This document shows, in pieces, positions 51,260-60,696 of a DNA stretch of 64,000 nucleotides. Location: the NCBI GenBank assembly GCA_015231825.1, contig JADGAV010000021.1, positions 24,120 through 88,119 of the forward strand. Reading direction: 5' to 3'. The notes under the pieces were generated by a model. The model made no database searches, was not told the DNA's origin, and worked only from the letters and a program-made list of their open reading frames with translations. The position numbers were made by a program, and so were the translations under genes. How positions within the stretch are numbered: the stretch's first letter is position 1; each line of letters begins with the position of its first letter. Origin of the DNA: SAR324 cluster bacterium (GTDB lineage: Bacteria > SAR324 > NAC60-12).

Positions 51260-52969
51260 ATGGAAAGCAAAGAAATTATTCGATATTGGTCTGAAGCATC
51301 CGTTTTTGACGAAACAACCCGCAATGAAATCAAGCAACTTCTCAACCTTCAGGATGAAAAGGAGTTGGCAGATCGTTTCTCCCAGGCCCTCGAGTTCGGC
51401 ACAGGCGGTATGAGAGGAATAATGGGGGCCGGCATCAATCGCATGAACCGTTATACCGTCAGGCAGGCTACGGAAGGACTTGCCCGATATATTGAAAAAA
51501 ATCCGGATCCCGCTCATTCCGGAGTAGTGATTGGTTACGATTCCCGCCACAATTCTCCCCAGTTCGCTCAGGCGGCAAGCGAAGTATTGGCAGCCCATGG
51601 AATCCCGGTCTTTTTGTTCAAAAGCCTGGCTCCGACACCATTGATTTCCTATGAAGTGCTTCAGAAAAAAGCCATTGCCGGAATCATGATCACTGCCAGC
51701 CACAACCCGTCGGAATACAATGGCTATAAGGTTTATTGGAAAAATGGAGGTCAAGTCATTCCTCCTGAAGACAAAGGCATAATCCAGGAAGTCCGTGACG
51801 TAAAAACAATGGAAGAAATTCCAGATTGCAACTTTGAAGAAGCGATTCGGCAGGGAACGATCCAGTGGCTTACAGAAGAGTCCGACCATTCTTACCTGGA
51901 AACCGTTGGCAAAATGGCTCTGGGGAACTCTTCCCAAAATGAAAAACTTCATGTGATCTACACACCGCTTCATGGGACCGGTGTTCGCCTGGTACCTGCT
52001 CTTCTCGAGCAGCGCGGGTTTTTGCATCTGAAGCAAATTGGCGAACAATCCAAGCCGGATAGTGATTTTTCAACCGTACGCTCTCCCAATCCGGAGGATT
52101 CTCGGGCTTTCGAAATGGCAATAGCCGCCGCCGCACCGGAAGATGAATTGATCCTCGCCAACGACCCGGATGCTGATCGACTGGGTGTCATGGTACGGCA
52201 CCAGGAAGAATGGCAATACCTGAATGGAAATCAGGCGGGAGCCCTCCTGCTGGATTATTATTTGAAAAACTTGAAGGACTTGAATCGCTTACCACACAAT
52301 GGAACCTATATTCTTAGTATCGTTTCTTCTCCTTTGGGAGCAAAAATTGCGCGTTCCCACGGACTCCAGGTGATTGAAACCTTAACTGGATTCAAATGGA
52401 TTCGTGCAGAAGCTCTTCGGATTGAACAAGAAGGAAGCGGCGCTTTCGTCTTTGGGATGGAGGAAAGTCTGGGCTATCTGGCGGGGCACCATACCGGAGA
52501 TAAAGATGGGGTTTGGGCGGCTATGGCCTTTGCCGAAATGACAGCGGACTTAAAAGCAAAAGGAGAGACCCCAATAGATCGGCTTCAACAGATCTACCAA
52601 AATCATGGATTTCATCTCGATGATTTGGAAAATCGAATTCTGCCTGGAATTGATGGAAACCGGCAGATTGAAGAAATCATGAATAATTTCCGTCAAAATC
52701 CTCCTCTTACTATCGGGGGCAAACAACTTCTTCAAGTGACGGACCTGCTCAATGACACCATCACCCGAATCGATTCTTCAGCAGTGATGCCAGGCCCGGG
52801 GCTTCCTCCCTCCAATGTCCTCATTTTTGAACTGGAAAAAAATACCCGCATCATTGTTAGGCCGTCTGGAACAGAGCCAAAAATCAAGTACTACTTTAAC
52901 CTCAGTGGTCCCGATCAGTCCCAGTTGAAGCAGATTTTATCTCGAATAAAAAAAGACCTTTTGACATAA
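51260..52969 (+). CDS. Alpha-D-phosphohexomutase (phosphoglucomutase/phosphomannomutase)
   Basis: A 569-residue protein with all four domains: the catalytic phosphoserine loop TASHNPSEYNGYKVY (Ser147), metal-binding loop NDPDADRLGVM, the sugar loop GMEESLGYLAG and the phosphate-binding RPSGTEPKIKYYF. The length of about 570 is that of the PgcA/PGM2-type group. It interconverts glucose-1-P and glucose-6-P and/or mannose phosphates. AAGGAAA precedes the ATG. It follows the pseudouridine synthase by 20 bp and precedes the HAD gene by 23 bp; the trio may be one operon. Together with galU and galM it supports sugar-nucleotide metabolism. Confidence 0.94.
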   Translation: MESKEIIRYWSEASVFDETTRNEIKQLLNLQDEKELADRFSQALEFGTGGMRGIMGAGINRMNRYTVRQATEGLARYIEKNPDPAHSGVVIGYDSRHNSPQFAQAASEVLAAHGIPVFLFKSLAPTPLISYEVLQKKAIAGIMITASHNPSEYNGYKVYWKNGGQVIPPEDKGIIQEVRDVKTMEEIPDCNFEEAIRQGTIQWLTEESDHSYLETVGKMALGNSSQNEKLHVIYTPLHGTGVRLVPALLEQRGFLHLKQIGEQSKPDSDFSTVRSPNPEDSRAFEMAIAAAAPEDELILANDPDADRLGVMVRHQEEWQYLNGNQAGALLLDYYLKNLKDLNRLPHNGTYILSIVSSPLGAKIARSHGLQVIETLTGFKWIRAEALRIEQEGSGAFVFGMEESLGYLAGHHTGDKDGVWAAMAFAEMTADLKAKGETPIDRLQQIYQNHGFHLDDLENRILPGIDGNRQIEEIMNNFRQNPPLTIGGKQLLQVTDLLNDTITRIDSSAVMPGPGLPPSNVLIFELEKNTRIIVRPSGTEPKIKYYFNLSGPDQSQLKQILSRIKKDLLT

Positions 52970-52992
52970 CATTTTTAGAAAAGTGAGCAGCA

Positions 52993-53607
52993 ATGCAGAT
53001 TCACACCATCGTATTTGATCTGGGTGGCGTCTTGATCGACTGGAACCCCCGCTATCTCTTTCGCAAGGTTTTTCAGAACGATTCAGCAAGGATGGAGTAT
53101 TTTTTATCGGAGATTTGTACTGCTTCGTGGAATGTTCAGCAAGATGCCGGACGGACTTTCGATGAAGGGTGCGCAGTGCTCAAAAAAGAGTATCCCGACT
53201 ATGCTGACGCAATCGACGCGTATCATTTTCGTTGGGAAGAAATGTTGGGGGATGCCAATCTGGAGGTTGTTTCCATGTTGAAATTTTTCAAAGAATCAAA
53301 ATTTCCAGTCTATGCACTCACCAACTGGTCCAAAGAAAAATTTCCAATTGCCCGAAACCGTTTTGATTTTCTTCAGAAATTTGACGGGATTTTGGTGTCT
53401 GGAGAGGTTGGATTAAAAAAGCCAGATCCAAAATTTTTTCAGTTGTTGTTCCAAACTTACTCATTTGAAGCCCTTGGATCTGTTTTTATAGACGATTCTC
53501 TGGAAAACATTGAAGCGGCTCAGCAACTGGGAATGCACGGCATTCATTTTAAGAACGCATCACAACTCCGCAAGGAATTTTCTGAATTAGGGATACGAGG
53601 TCTTTGA
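52993..53607 (+). CDS. HAD-superfamily hydrolase (subfamily IA)
   Basis: A 204-residue protein with HAD motifs: TIVFDLGGVLIDWNP (motif I, with Gly in place of the second Asp of DxD, so FDLG), ALTNWSKEKF (motif II, Thr-Asn), GLKKPDPKFFQ (motif III Lys) and VFIDDSLENIEAA (motif IV). The DLGGV form is common in haloacid dehalogenase and epoxide-hydrolase-type members, which can still be phosphatases. Substrate unknown. Position behind a phosphohexomutase suggests a sugar phosphate, which is inference. Confidence 0.88.
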   Translation: MQIHTIVFDLGGVLIDWNPRYLFRKVFQNDSARMEYFLSEICTASWNVQQDAGRTFDEGCAVLKKEYPDYADAIDAYHFRWEEMLGDANLEVVSMLKFFKESKFPVYALTNWSKEKFPIARNRFDFLQKFDGILVSGEVGLKKPDPKFFQLLFQTYSFEALGSVFIDDSLENIEAAQQLGMHGIHFKNASQLRKEFSELGIRGL

Positions 53608-53662
53608 GCGCCGGACTTGAATGTATATTTGTTTCAATAAAATCAAATCCCCAATGAAGCAA

Positions 53663-53691
53663 TTGAAACATTCGGTCAAGAGTGATATCTT
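53663..53691 (+). promoter_or_regulatory. Sigma-70-like promoter upstream of clpP
   Basis: TTGAAA (53663-53668) and TATCTT (53686-53691) are spaced by 17 bp, 50 bp before the clpP ATG at 53741. The 133-bp gap between the HAD and clpP genes has no other clear element. Confidence 0.4.
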
Positions 53692-53740
53692 GTTGGAAAT
53701 CAAAACCAATTCAATCACGTCCTTCTGACTATGGAAATTT

Positions 53741-54313
53741 ATGAGTGAAGAAAACGAAGAAAAAGAAAGTATGGAATTAAAGGGTTTGAGATCCCGTACC
53801 CTTGTCATCTCCGATCAAGTCAACAGCAAATTGGCTTCCACCATTCTCAAGCAATTGACCTTGTTGGAGCAGGAAGCTCCTGAAGAAGAGATTCTGATAT
53901 TCATCAACTGTCCTGGAGGAGAAGTTTTTTCCGGATTTGCGATTTTTGACATGCTCCAATTTATTGAATGTCCTGTGACCACAATTGTTACAGGATTTGC
54001 TGCCAGCATGGGTTCCATTTTGAGCCTGGCAGCCGATAAAAATAGACGTTTCGCTTTACCCAGTGCCAAAATTATGATTCATCAGCCTTTGTTGACCGGC
54101 TATCAGGGACGGGCGACCGATATGGAAATTCAGGCCAAGGAAATTCTCAAAACACGAGACTTCATCATCGACATTTACTGCAAAGCAACGGGAAAAACCT
54201 ACGAAGAAATAAAAAATGCGATTGACCGGGACAATTGGTTCTCTGCCGAAGAAGCACTGGAGTTTGGATTGATTGACCGGATTATTTCCTCTCGAAAAGA
54301 ATTGAAACAATAG
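53741..54313 (+). CDS. ClpP-like serine protease subunit with non-canonical N-terminus
   Basis: A 190-residue ClpP-fold protein with catalytic Ser89 (TGFAASMGSIL), His114 (AKIMIHQPLL) and Asp164 (DRDNWFSAEEA). FINCPGGEVFSG forms the oligomerisation/oxyanion strand. The N-terminus (MSEENEEKESMELKGLRSRT) lacks the usual RGERSYDIYSRLLKERI segment that makes axial loops and contacts ClpX/ClpA. No clpX, tig or lon is adjacent. Either a specialised paralogue of the main ClpP or one with a different partner. Confidence 0.88.
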   Translation: MSEENEEKESMELKGLRSRTLVISDQVNSKLASTILKQLTLLEQEAPEEEILIFINCPGGEVFSGFAIFDMLQFIECPVTTIVTGFAASMGSILSLAADKNRRFALPSAKIMIHQPLLTGYQGRATDMEIQAKEILKTRDFIIDIYCKATGKTYEEIKNAIDRDNWFSAEEALEFGLIDRIISSRKELKQ

Positions 54314-54373
54314 GGTAAAAACCAGTGGATGTAATTTATTGAAACAACTTAGAATCACAGGTCCTTATTCTTT

Positions 54374-57262
54374 TCAAGTGACTGGGTGGGAGGAATGCTG
54401 AAACTGCATGGGAAGGGTTACGCTGAACGTGGAACCTTCTCCTTCTCTGCTGACAACTGAAACATCTCCCCCCAGCAGTCGGCTCATACTCTGCACTAAG
54501 GCCAACCCCAATCCAGAGCCTTCATAATGGCGAGTCTCTGAACCATCAACCTGGCGAAATGTTTCAAAAATTCGGTCCAATTGCGATTCAGGAATGCCGC
54601 AGCCTGTGTCGCTCACATCAATTCTTAATTGATCGCCCAGCACTGACGTATGCACTAAAATCTTACCTTCCTCCGTAAACTTTACTGCATTTCCCAACAA
54701 ATTGATCATGATCTGGCGGATTTTTTCCTGATCCGAGACGCAGTTTTCAATTTCGTCCTCGATTTCCAAACTCAATTCAATGGGTTTATTGACGACCAGG
54801 GCTTCCATCAATCCAATCACTTCAATCAGCAATTCCTTCAGGTTGAAAGACAGCACATGCACCTGCATCTTGCGCGCTTCAATTTTGGAAAGATCCAAAA
54901 TGGAATTGATCAATTCCAGCAAATGTTTTCCGCTTTTGTGAACACGATTTAAACGATCCTCCTGATAGGGGTTGAGCACGTTTTCTTCATCAACATCCAG
55001 AAGTGCTTCGGCAAACCCGATGATCGCATTGAGCGGAGTTCGCAGTTCATGAGACATACTGGCCAGGAATTCGCTTTTCATTTGAGTCGCTGCTTCCAGT
55101 TCGAGATTGGCAACCTGGAGAATTTTACGCTGAGTCTGCACCGTTTGGAAGGTTGTTGCATTTTGAATTGACACCGCTAGCTGCGGAACAGAATTTTCAA
55201 TAAAACGCAAAATTGCTTCACCGAAAGGTGCCACACTGGCCAGCAGCAGCACACCGAGACAACGCTCTTGAAAGACAAGGGGGTAGCCCACAATCATTGT
55301 TGGATAACTGGCAACGCTGCCCAGGTGAAAACTTTTGCCGTGCTTCGCCGGATTTCGAATTACCGAAGATTTCTGAGTCTGAAAAATATGGGAAGGCAAT
55401 CCATGGACTTGATAGACTTCGTCACTCATTACGCTCTCATCAACCGTGTAGTAATGTTTTAATTTAAGATGATGTTTTCCTGATTCATTTTCCATGTCAT
55501 CCAAATATAGAATTCCGAGCTGAGAATTGGTCGTTTTGACCAGGGTTTCCAAACCGGCTTCTAAAATGGCGGTCACATCCAAAGAGTTAATGACTTTGGC
55601 AATGGTGGTTTGTGCCTGATCGAGTTCGACCTGAGCGAGAAGTTTTTTGTTTTGCTCCTCAAGCTGCCCCATGATTTTTTGCTGTGCCTGCCCTTCCGCT
55701 TCCAATCGAATCACAAGCTCCTGGCGGGCCTGCTGATTGAGGCGTTCCTGAGTTGCATTTTTCCAGTGCAGCACCGGCCCCAGGTACTGATGATCCGAGT
55801 CAAAAAGAGGACTGAATGTGACTTCGATGATTTGTTCACCGATGTAAATATCCGTGGATGGTGGTAAATTGTATGGAGTCGATAGCTGTCTCGGCTCAAT
55901 TTCCGTGGATTCCAGTAGAAAATCGATGCCCTTTCCCAACATCTGCTCCGGGTTGGCGGGCAAAAAATCAGTCAGTCGTTTGAGCTCTCTCAGGGCTGCC
56001 GGGTTGAGATATACCAATTCTCGATCCGGCGTCGCCAGCATGACCGGAAATGGGGAGTTTTCCAAAATCTGCCGGCCTCGATTCGCATCCTTGGTCCGTT
56101 CTCTGATGGCGATCAGCATTTCCTCGAATTCTTGGGCCAGTTCCCCCACTTCATCCTGAGTTGTCACCTCAATGTGTCCGTAAAAATCTTCATTTTTGAC
56201 GTACCGAACCGCATCGCGCAGCTCACGGAGGGGAGCCATCACCCGTCTTCCTAGCAGCATCGACAAAACAAATCCCATCACAAAAATACCTGAAGCCACC
56301 AGAAGCAGTAAAATTCGCCATTGTTCAAATTGTTTCTGCAGTGCTTGATTGTTGCTTTTTGCAAAGTCAGATTGAAACTGTACGATGCGGAGAATCGACT
56401 CTTCAATTCTTCTCACCAATGGAATGGTCCTGGTTTCCATAATGTAACGTGCCTTGTTCCAGGCGTCCTGACTGCGCAGCCGAAACAACTCCTCGGAATA
56501 AGAGTCAATAATTTCACGATTCCGTAGAAACTGACGAAAATGTGATTGCTGAGAATCTGAAAAGTTTAGATCCATGCTTTGGATATCCAGTAACAGACGT
56601 TCATTGGTCGCCCAGTTTTCGCGAAATGTATCCCAGATATTATGCTGTCCCTCCAAAACAAAACTGCCTAAGCTGGCCAGGGAAGACCAGGAGCTGCCTC
56701 TCAATTCGTTCAATATCTGATTGATTTTCTGACGATCTGGAGTATTTTTGCTTTCCTCAGCAATAATCATCCCCAGGTTTTCGTTGATGACATCAAAAGC
56801 CGGCTTCATTCTTTCCTTAAATAACTGCTGGGCAGGAATGTTTTCCGGCGTCTGCGCGATTTTTTCGATCTCATTCTGAAATCCTTCCAGCTCCTTCAAT
56901 GCCAGACGAATGTCAAAAACCAGCCTGACCTCCACCGGACGCTGCGACTCATAATGTTTGTAAAGATCTTTCAACTGTTCCAGGTTCGGATCAATTTCAT
57001 TCTTCCATGCATCCAGCCTTTCCTGTTTAAAGGATTCCGTTCCAAATAGAACCCATCCCCTCTGCGCGGCGAGAGAATGATTGATTCCGCTCATCAGCTG
57101 AACCCAACCCAGCGCAATTGGCTGCTGCTTTTCGATCAGCTGATCTGTCAACTGACTTTGGTCCCGAAACTGAAAATAAAGAACGAGGTATCCAATCAAT
57201 GGAATTGCAGAAATAATATAGAAGACAACAAGAATTTTAGTGCGGATCCGACTGGGCATCAT
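54374..57262 (-). CDS. Large membrane sensor histidine kinase with HAMP, PAS and GAF domains
   Basis: A 962-residue protein: TM1 (residues 10-30, ILVVFYIISAIPLIGYLVLYF), an extracytoplasmic helical sensor domain (30-310), TM2 (about 315-338, LLLLVASGIFVMGFVLSMLLG), HAMP (VMAPLRELRDAVRYVKNEDF), a PAS domain (LENSPFPVMLATPDRELVYLNPAA), a coiled-coil, a GAF-like domain (LGILYLDDMENESGKHHLKLKHYY), HisKA with phospho-accepting His in SMSHELRTPLNAIIGF and HATPase_c with DTGCGIPESQLDRIFETFRQ and GSGLGLALVQSM. Signal ligand unknown. No response regulator lies next to it; the CheY-like protein at 13942 is a possible but unproven partner. Confidence 0.93.
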   Translation of the reverse strand: MMPSRIRTKILVVFYIISAIPLIGYLVLYFQFRDQSQLTDQLIEKQQPIALGWVQLMSGINHSLAAQRGWVLFGTESFKQERLDAWKNEIDPNLEQLKDLYKHYESQRPVEVRLVFDIRLALKELEGFQNEIEKIAQTPENIPAQQLFKERMKPAFDVINENLGMIIAEESKNTPDRQKINQILNELRGSSWSSLASLGSFVLEGQHNIWDTFRENWATNERLLLDIQSMDLNFSDSQQSHFRQFLRNREIIDSYSEELFRLRSQDAWNKARYIMETRTIPLVRRIEESILRIVQFQSDFAKSNNQALQKQFEQWRILLLLVASGIFVMGFVLSMLLGRRVMAPLRELRDAVRYVKNEDFYGHIEVTTQDEVGELAQEFEEMLIAIRERTKDANRGRQILENSPFPVMLATPDRELVYLNPAALRELKRLTDFLPANPEQMLGKGIDFLLESTEIEPRQLSTPYNLPPSTDIYIGEQIIEVTFSPLFDSDHQYLGPVLHWKNATQERLNQQARQELVIRLEAEGQAQQKIMGQLEEQNKKLLAQVELDQAQTTIAKVINSLDVTAILEAGLETLVKTTNSQLGILYLDDMENESGKHHLKLKHYYTVDESVMSDEVYQVHGLPSHIFQTQKSSVIRNPAKHGKSFHLGSVASYPTMIVGYPLVFQERCLGVLLLASVAPFGEAILRFIENSVPQLAVSIQNATTFQTVQTQRKILQVANLELEAATQMKSEFLASMSHELRTPLNAIIGFAEALLDVDEENVLNPYQEDRLNRVHKSGKHLLELINSILDLSKIEARKMQVHVLSFNLKELLIEVIGLMEALVVNKPIELSLEIEDEIENCVSDQEKIRQIMINLLGNAVKFTEEGKILVHTSVLGDQLRIDVSDTGCGIPESQLDRIFETFRQVDGSETRHYEGSGLGLALVQSMSRLLGGDVSVVSREGEGSTFSVTLPMQFQHSSHPVT

Positions 57263-57319
57263 TGCTGAGTCCTCCTTCTTTTGTTTCGCATGATTTCCTG
57301 CAATCTTATCTATTCCTCA

Positions 57320-57442
57320 TAAAGGGGACAGTCCCCTTTACTGTAGGAGTAATCATATTCTTGTTGACATGCATAGAAAAGGCCGCAAAATTGGAGCAAG
57401 ATCATAAACAGTCTCTGGATAAAAGAGGTCTGTCCCCTTTTA
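57320..57442. repeat. REP-like inverted motifs bordering the tyrosine recombinase gene
   Basis: The motif TAAAGGGGAC at 57320-57329 is directly followed, after one base, by its complement GTCCCCTTTA at 57331-57340. A related copy in inverted orientation, GGTCTGTCCCCTTTTA, lies at 57427-57442, ending at the base before the recombinase stop codon. Such GGGGACAG motifs resemble the ends of REP-type elements linked to Y1 (RAYT) transposases. The 86-bp stretch between the copies has no gene. Identification as a mobile element is inference. Confidence 0.45.
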
Positions 57443-58387
57443 TCAAATTCGAGGGAGGCTGTCTGTAGGATTTTTCCGGAGGATTTCCTGGTCGTGATAG
57501 TAACGGATGGTGGTGTTGGCGGACGAATGCCGGGCATAGGCTTGAACTTTTTGCAGTGATTCTCCCATTTCCAGGGCTAAAGTGATCGCCGTATGACGGA
57601 GATAATGTGCGGAGATATCCATGCCGATTGCTTTTCCCAGGCGGACAATGACATCATTGACCCCTTTGCCCGTCATCTTTTGGCCCCGTGTTCGAAAACC
57701 CAGGGAGATAAAAACCCATGCTTCTTCAAGACCGTGATTCCTCAGGATCTCTTTCCATTCTTGCAGTTCTTCATACAATTCCTGTCTGATTTTAAGGCGC
57801 TGCGGTATTCCGCTTTTAGTATTCCGAATGACGGCAACATGAAACGCACCATCCTGCAGCAGGTCCTGCCAGCACAAATCAGCGACCTCGCCTCGCCGGG
57901 CGGCCGTGAAATAGAGAAATCGCAGCAGAAGCCCATTTCGCTTTCGCATCAGGTCCCCAACTCTCCGATCATAAGGTTCTCTTGCATTGGCTTCCATCAT
58001 CGCATTGAGTTGTGCAACCCGGAGGGATCCCTTGTTGCTGACATCAGAAACTTTTTCATTACGGATGATCGTGGATTTGAAAGGATTTGAAGGGAGGTAC
58101 TCAAATTCTGTCAGAACCTTGAAGACTTTGCGTAAAGCACTCATGGTCTGATTGATGCTGGCAGGTTTTTTTCCCTGATTTTTGAGGAAAGCTTTATATT
58201 CGAGGATGGTCAAGCTGTTCAGCTTTTTGAGATCCTCCAAATTTTGAATAGAAGCCCATTTCTGGAAATCAACAAAAACCCTTGAATACGCCCGCCTGGT
58301 ATTCGGTTTGAAGTCCTCAAAGAGCATTTTGAGAGCCTGCGCCGGTGTGAGGTCACGCGCTTTTTCCCATTGAACAGGTAAATCCAT
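57443..58387 (-). CDS. Tyrosine recombinase (XerC/D-like)
   Basis: From the ATG at 58387 the protein is 314 residues (an in-frame GTG at 58399 would add four). It has a core-binding SAM-like N-terminal domain (PAQALKMLFEDFKPNTRRAYSRVFVDF) and a catalytic domain with Arg in RRGEVADL, Lys in RNTKSGIPQ, HxLR in SAHYLRHTAI, His in YARHSSANTT and Tyr in RYYHDQ. The set R-K-H-R-H-Y is complete. It stands alone without an excisionase or att site. Inverted REP-like motifs touch its stop codon. It may be a housekeeping Xer-like recombinase or a lone integrase remnant. Confidence 0.9.
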   Translation of the reverse strand: MDLPVQWEKARDLTPAQALKMLFEDFKPNTRRAYSRVFVDFQKWASIQNLEDLKKLNSLTILEYKAFLKNQGKKPASINQTMSALRKVFKVLTEFEYLPSNPFKSTIIRNEKVSDVSNKGSLRVAQLNAMMEANAREPYDRRVGDLMRKRNGLLLRFLYFTAARRGEVADLCWQDLLQDGAFHVAVIRNTKSGIPQRLKIRQELYEELQEWKEILRNHGLEEAWVFISLGFRTRGQKMTGKGVNDVIVRLGKAIGMDISAHYLRHTAITLALEMGESLQKVQAYARHSSANTTIRYYHDQEILRKNPTDSLPRI

Positions 58388-58495
58388 GATGATTCTCACT
58401 CCTTGAGAAACAGCAATGCCATTATTGCCTGGAAGCTTCCACGCTTTCCGCCCGGAGCCACCCTGGACTGCGAAAACTGAAAAGTTACTGTCTGC

Positions 58496-59884
58496 TCATC
58501 CCTGAGTCAAAAATGCACCAAACAGCTTCAGCTGCCTAAGGTAAAGTCCCCAATCTCCCCTGGTGAGCAGTTGCCAGATATAACGGGGTCGAATATAAAA
58601 TTTCACATAGGCCTTCTTGACGAACTGAGACGTCTGTTCCTCCTGTTCCGGCGTAAAATAAGTCACATCCTGTCGGATCGGATCTTCCCAATAGGGGCCT
58701 TTTCCATATTTTTCAGTAAACAGAGGAGAACCTGGAAATGAAAGAAAAGGATGGAAGGACGCAAAAGAAGGAGAAAGATCCAAAGCGAAATCGAGAGTTT
58801 CCTGATAGTTTTCCATAGATTCTCCCGGATGTCCGAAAATAAAGAAAGCCGCCGTTTGGATTCCCGCATCCTGGGTTGCCCGAATCCCCTCCTGAATCCG
58901 TTCCTTGACGATTTTTTTTTGGGTATTTTTAATGATTTCCGGATTGCCCGCCTCCACACCGAAATGAATCAAACTGCACCCGCTTCGTTTCATTTCCTTC
59001 AAGAGGTCTTCCTTGACGGAATCAGCCCGTGTCTGACAAGCCCAACGGAATCCATAGCGCCCTGCATAGTCTTTTTCAATCAGATGCTTGCAGACCGCTT
59101 TGACCATTTTACGATTGATGGTAAATTCGAGGTCAAAAATATATAGAGAACGGCAGCCATGTTTTTCAACCAGCTCATCCAATTCGTTCAAAAATTTTTC
59201 CGGGGACCGTTTCCGGTACCCGTCCTGAAACATGGTCAGATTACAAAAATTACAGGAATAAGGACAGCCTCTCGACGTTTCCAGGATGGCAAAGTTTCCT
59301 CCCAGCAATTCATAATGATAGTTTTTCAAATCCACCAAATCATAGGCAGGCGCCGGCAATTCATCCATATGCTGAAGAAGGCGTTGCGGATTGTGATGAT
59401 TTTGGTCATTGACCCGGTAAGAAATTCCCTGGATTTTGGAAAAGTCTCCCTTGCTTCTAAACGCTTGGGCGATTTCGGCAATCGCCCACTCCGGCTCTTC
59501 CCGAACCACAATCGAAGCATGAGTCTCCCGGAGCACAGTTCCCGGAAAATGAGTGCCATGATTTCCAGTGAGCACCAGGCGTTCCGACGGCAGATGTCGG
59601 GCGAATTCAAAAATCGACTGTACTGCAAACGTGGGACATTGCCAATCCGCATAAGGATTGGTTGTCAATACCACCAATTCGCATTGCTCAGCAGTTTTCT
59701 GAACCTGATCTGATGTGAGGGAGCGGTCGGCATTGAGGTCATTCAGTTCCACTTCCCAACCCTCCTGTCTCAGCAAAGATGCCGTCAACAGGAGTGAGAG
59801 GGGTGGAAAACATCGATGAAACTTGCGCGAACGCTTTCCCACCAATCCTTCCTGAGGAGGAGCAATCAGGAGTGCTTTTGCCAT
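58496..59884 (-). CDS. B12-binding radical SAM protein
   Basis: A 462-residue protein. The N-terminal part (residues 1-125, MAKALLIAPPQEGLV... PPLSLLLTASLLRQEGWEVELNDLNADR) resembles a B12-binding domain, and the radical SAM domain has CPYSCNFCNL (C-x3-C-x2-C, near residue 206) followed by RKRSPEKFLNELDELV. Such proteins are often methyltransferases, or modify lipids/glycans (HpnJ/BchE-like). It is the last gene of the overlapping set 58496-64000, its start overlapping the upstream gene by 19 bp. Substrate is unknown. Confidence 0.92.
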   Translation of the reverse strand: MAKALLIAPPQEGLVGKRSRKFHRCFPPLSLLLTASLLRQEGWEVELNDLNADRSLTSDQVQKTAEQCELVVLTTNPYADWQCPTFAVQSIFEFARHLPSERLVLTGNHGTHFPGTVLRETHASIVVREEPEWAIAEIAQAFRSKGDFSKIQGISYRVNDQNHHNPQRLLQHMDELPAPAYDLVDLKNYHYELLGGNFAILETSRGCPYSCNFCNLTMFQDGYRKRSPEKFLNELDELVEKHGCRSLYIFDLEFTINRKMVKAVCKHLIEKDYAGRYGFRWACQTRADSVKEDLLKEMKRSGCSLIHFGVEAGNPEIIKNTQKKIVKERIQEGIRATQDAGIQTAAFFIFGHPGESMENYQETLDFALDLSPSFASFHPFLSFPGSPLFTEKYGKGPYWEDPIRQDVTYFTPEQEEQTSQFVKKAYVKFYIRPRYIWQLLTRGDWGLYLRQLKLFGAFLTQG

Positions 59885-60696
59885 AGTTTTCTATAAATTT
59901 GCGGACCAACTGCTCCCGTCGCTGCAATCAGGATTAAAATGATCAGTGCTGTTGCCATCAACGGACGTTCAAACAACCAGGCATTTTGAGTTGATTCGTG
60001 AAGCATTTGGGTTTTGAGAAGTGTGCGCTGGGCATAATGCTGCCCTTCGTGGGAAAACTCAGCAATCAAATAACTGAAATAGGTATTGGGCCAGAGGGTA
60101 CCATGTTTGATTTTTAAATGCCACGTCCGGGTCTCTTTTCCTTTCAATTCAAAATCGTCAGGCAGCTCCAGGGCGAGGTCCATGGCCATGGCGGTATTAA
60201 AGTGAATTATTTTGGTCCAGGAATCGGTATTCGTCAAGCTGACTTCAACAGTATCGTCCCTGGGCAAAATAGCCATCGATGTTTTCAATATCAATCCCGC
60301 CGGTTTTTCCTCACCGCTCACCATCCGCACTAAAAATGGCAGTTTGAACCGGGATCCGGTTTGATCCCGATATTCCACATGCATGGGTAAATAGTAGAAA
60401 CCTTCTTCGTGGAACGGGTGCTGTTTTGTTCGATACTCGGTCAACAAGGTTTGTCCGGCATGCAATTGTTCGGCTCCTCTAATTGAAATGGAACGCCCCT
60501 TCACCATGACAGAGGGTTTGATGTCTTCAGCCGCTTCATTTCCTTTGTTCTGGATATCAATCTTGGCCCACAAAAGTTCCGAATTCATTTCGACTGAAGC
60601 CTTCATTTGCAACCGGATCGTTCCAGCCCATCCGGAAGTTGCGAAAACTCCAACAAAAATTCCAAGACAGAATAGGCTATTCAGAAAGTTTTTCAT
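59866..60696 (-). CDS. Secreted/membrane-anchored protein with NEW3/CARDB-like beta domain
   Basis: A 276-residue protein with a signal peptide (residues 1-24, NSLFCLGIFVGVFATSGWA), extracytoplasmic beta-sandwich-like repeats (SVEMNSELLWAKIDIQNKGN, KETRTWHLKIKHGTLWPNTY) and a C-terminal TM helix (MATALIILILIAATGAVGP). The pattern of Ig-like conserved N-K-G-N and T-W-x-L resembles CARDB/NEW3 domains. It overlaps the radical SAM gene (19 bp) and the GT2 gene (20 bp), so it is part of the same operon. Confidence 0.7.
   Translation of the reverse strand: MKNFLNSLFCLGIFVGVFATSGWAGTIRLQMKASVEMNSELLWAKIDIQNKGNEAAEDIKPSVMVKGRSISIRGAEQLHAGQTLLTEYRTKQHPFHEEGFYYLPMHVEYRDQTGSRFKLPFLVRMVSGEEKPAGLILKTSMAILPRDDTVEVSLTNTDSWTKIIHFNTAMAMDLALELPDDFELKGKETRTWHLKIKHGTLWPNTYFSYLIAEFSHEGQHYAQRTLLKTQMLHESTQNAWLFERPLMATALIILILIAATGAVGPQIYRKLWQKHS

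Noticed and set aside
57262..57537. Short frames on both strands in the REP-like region (68 and 75 codons)
   Set aside because: They are translations of the repeat motif and the end of the recombinase gene, without SD or family match.
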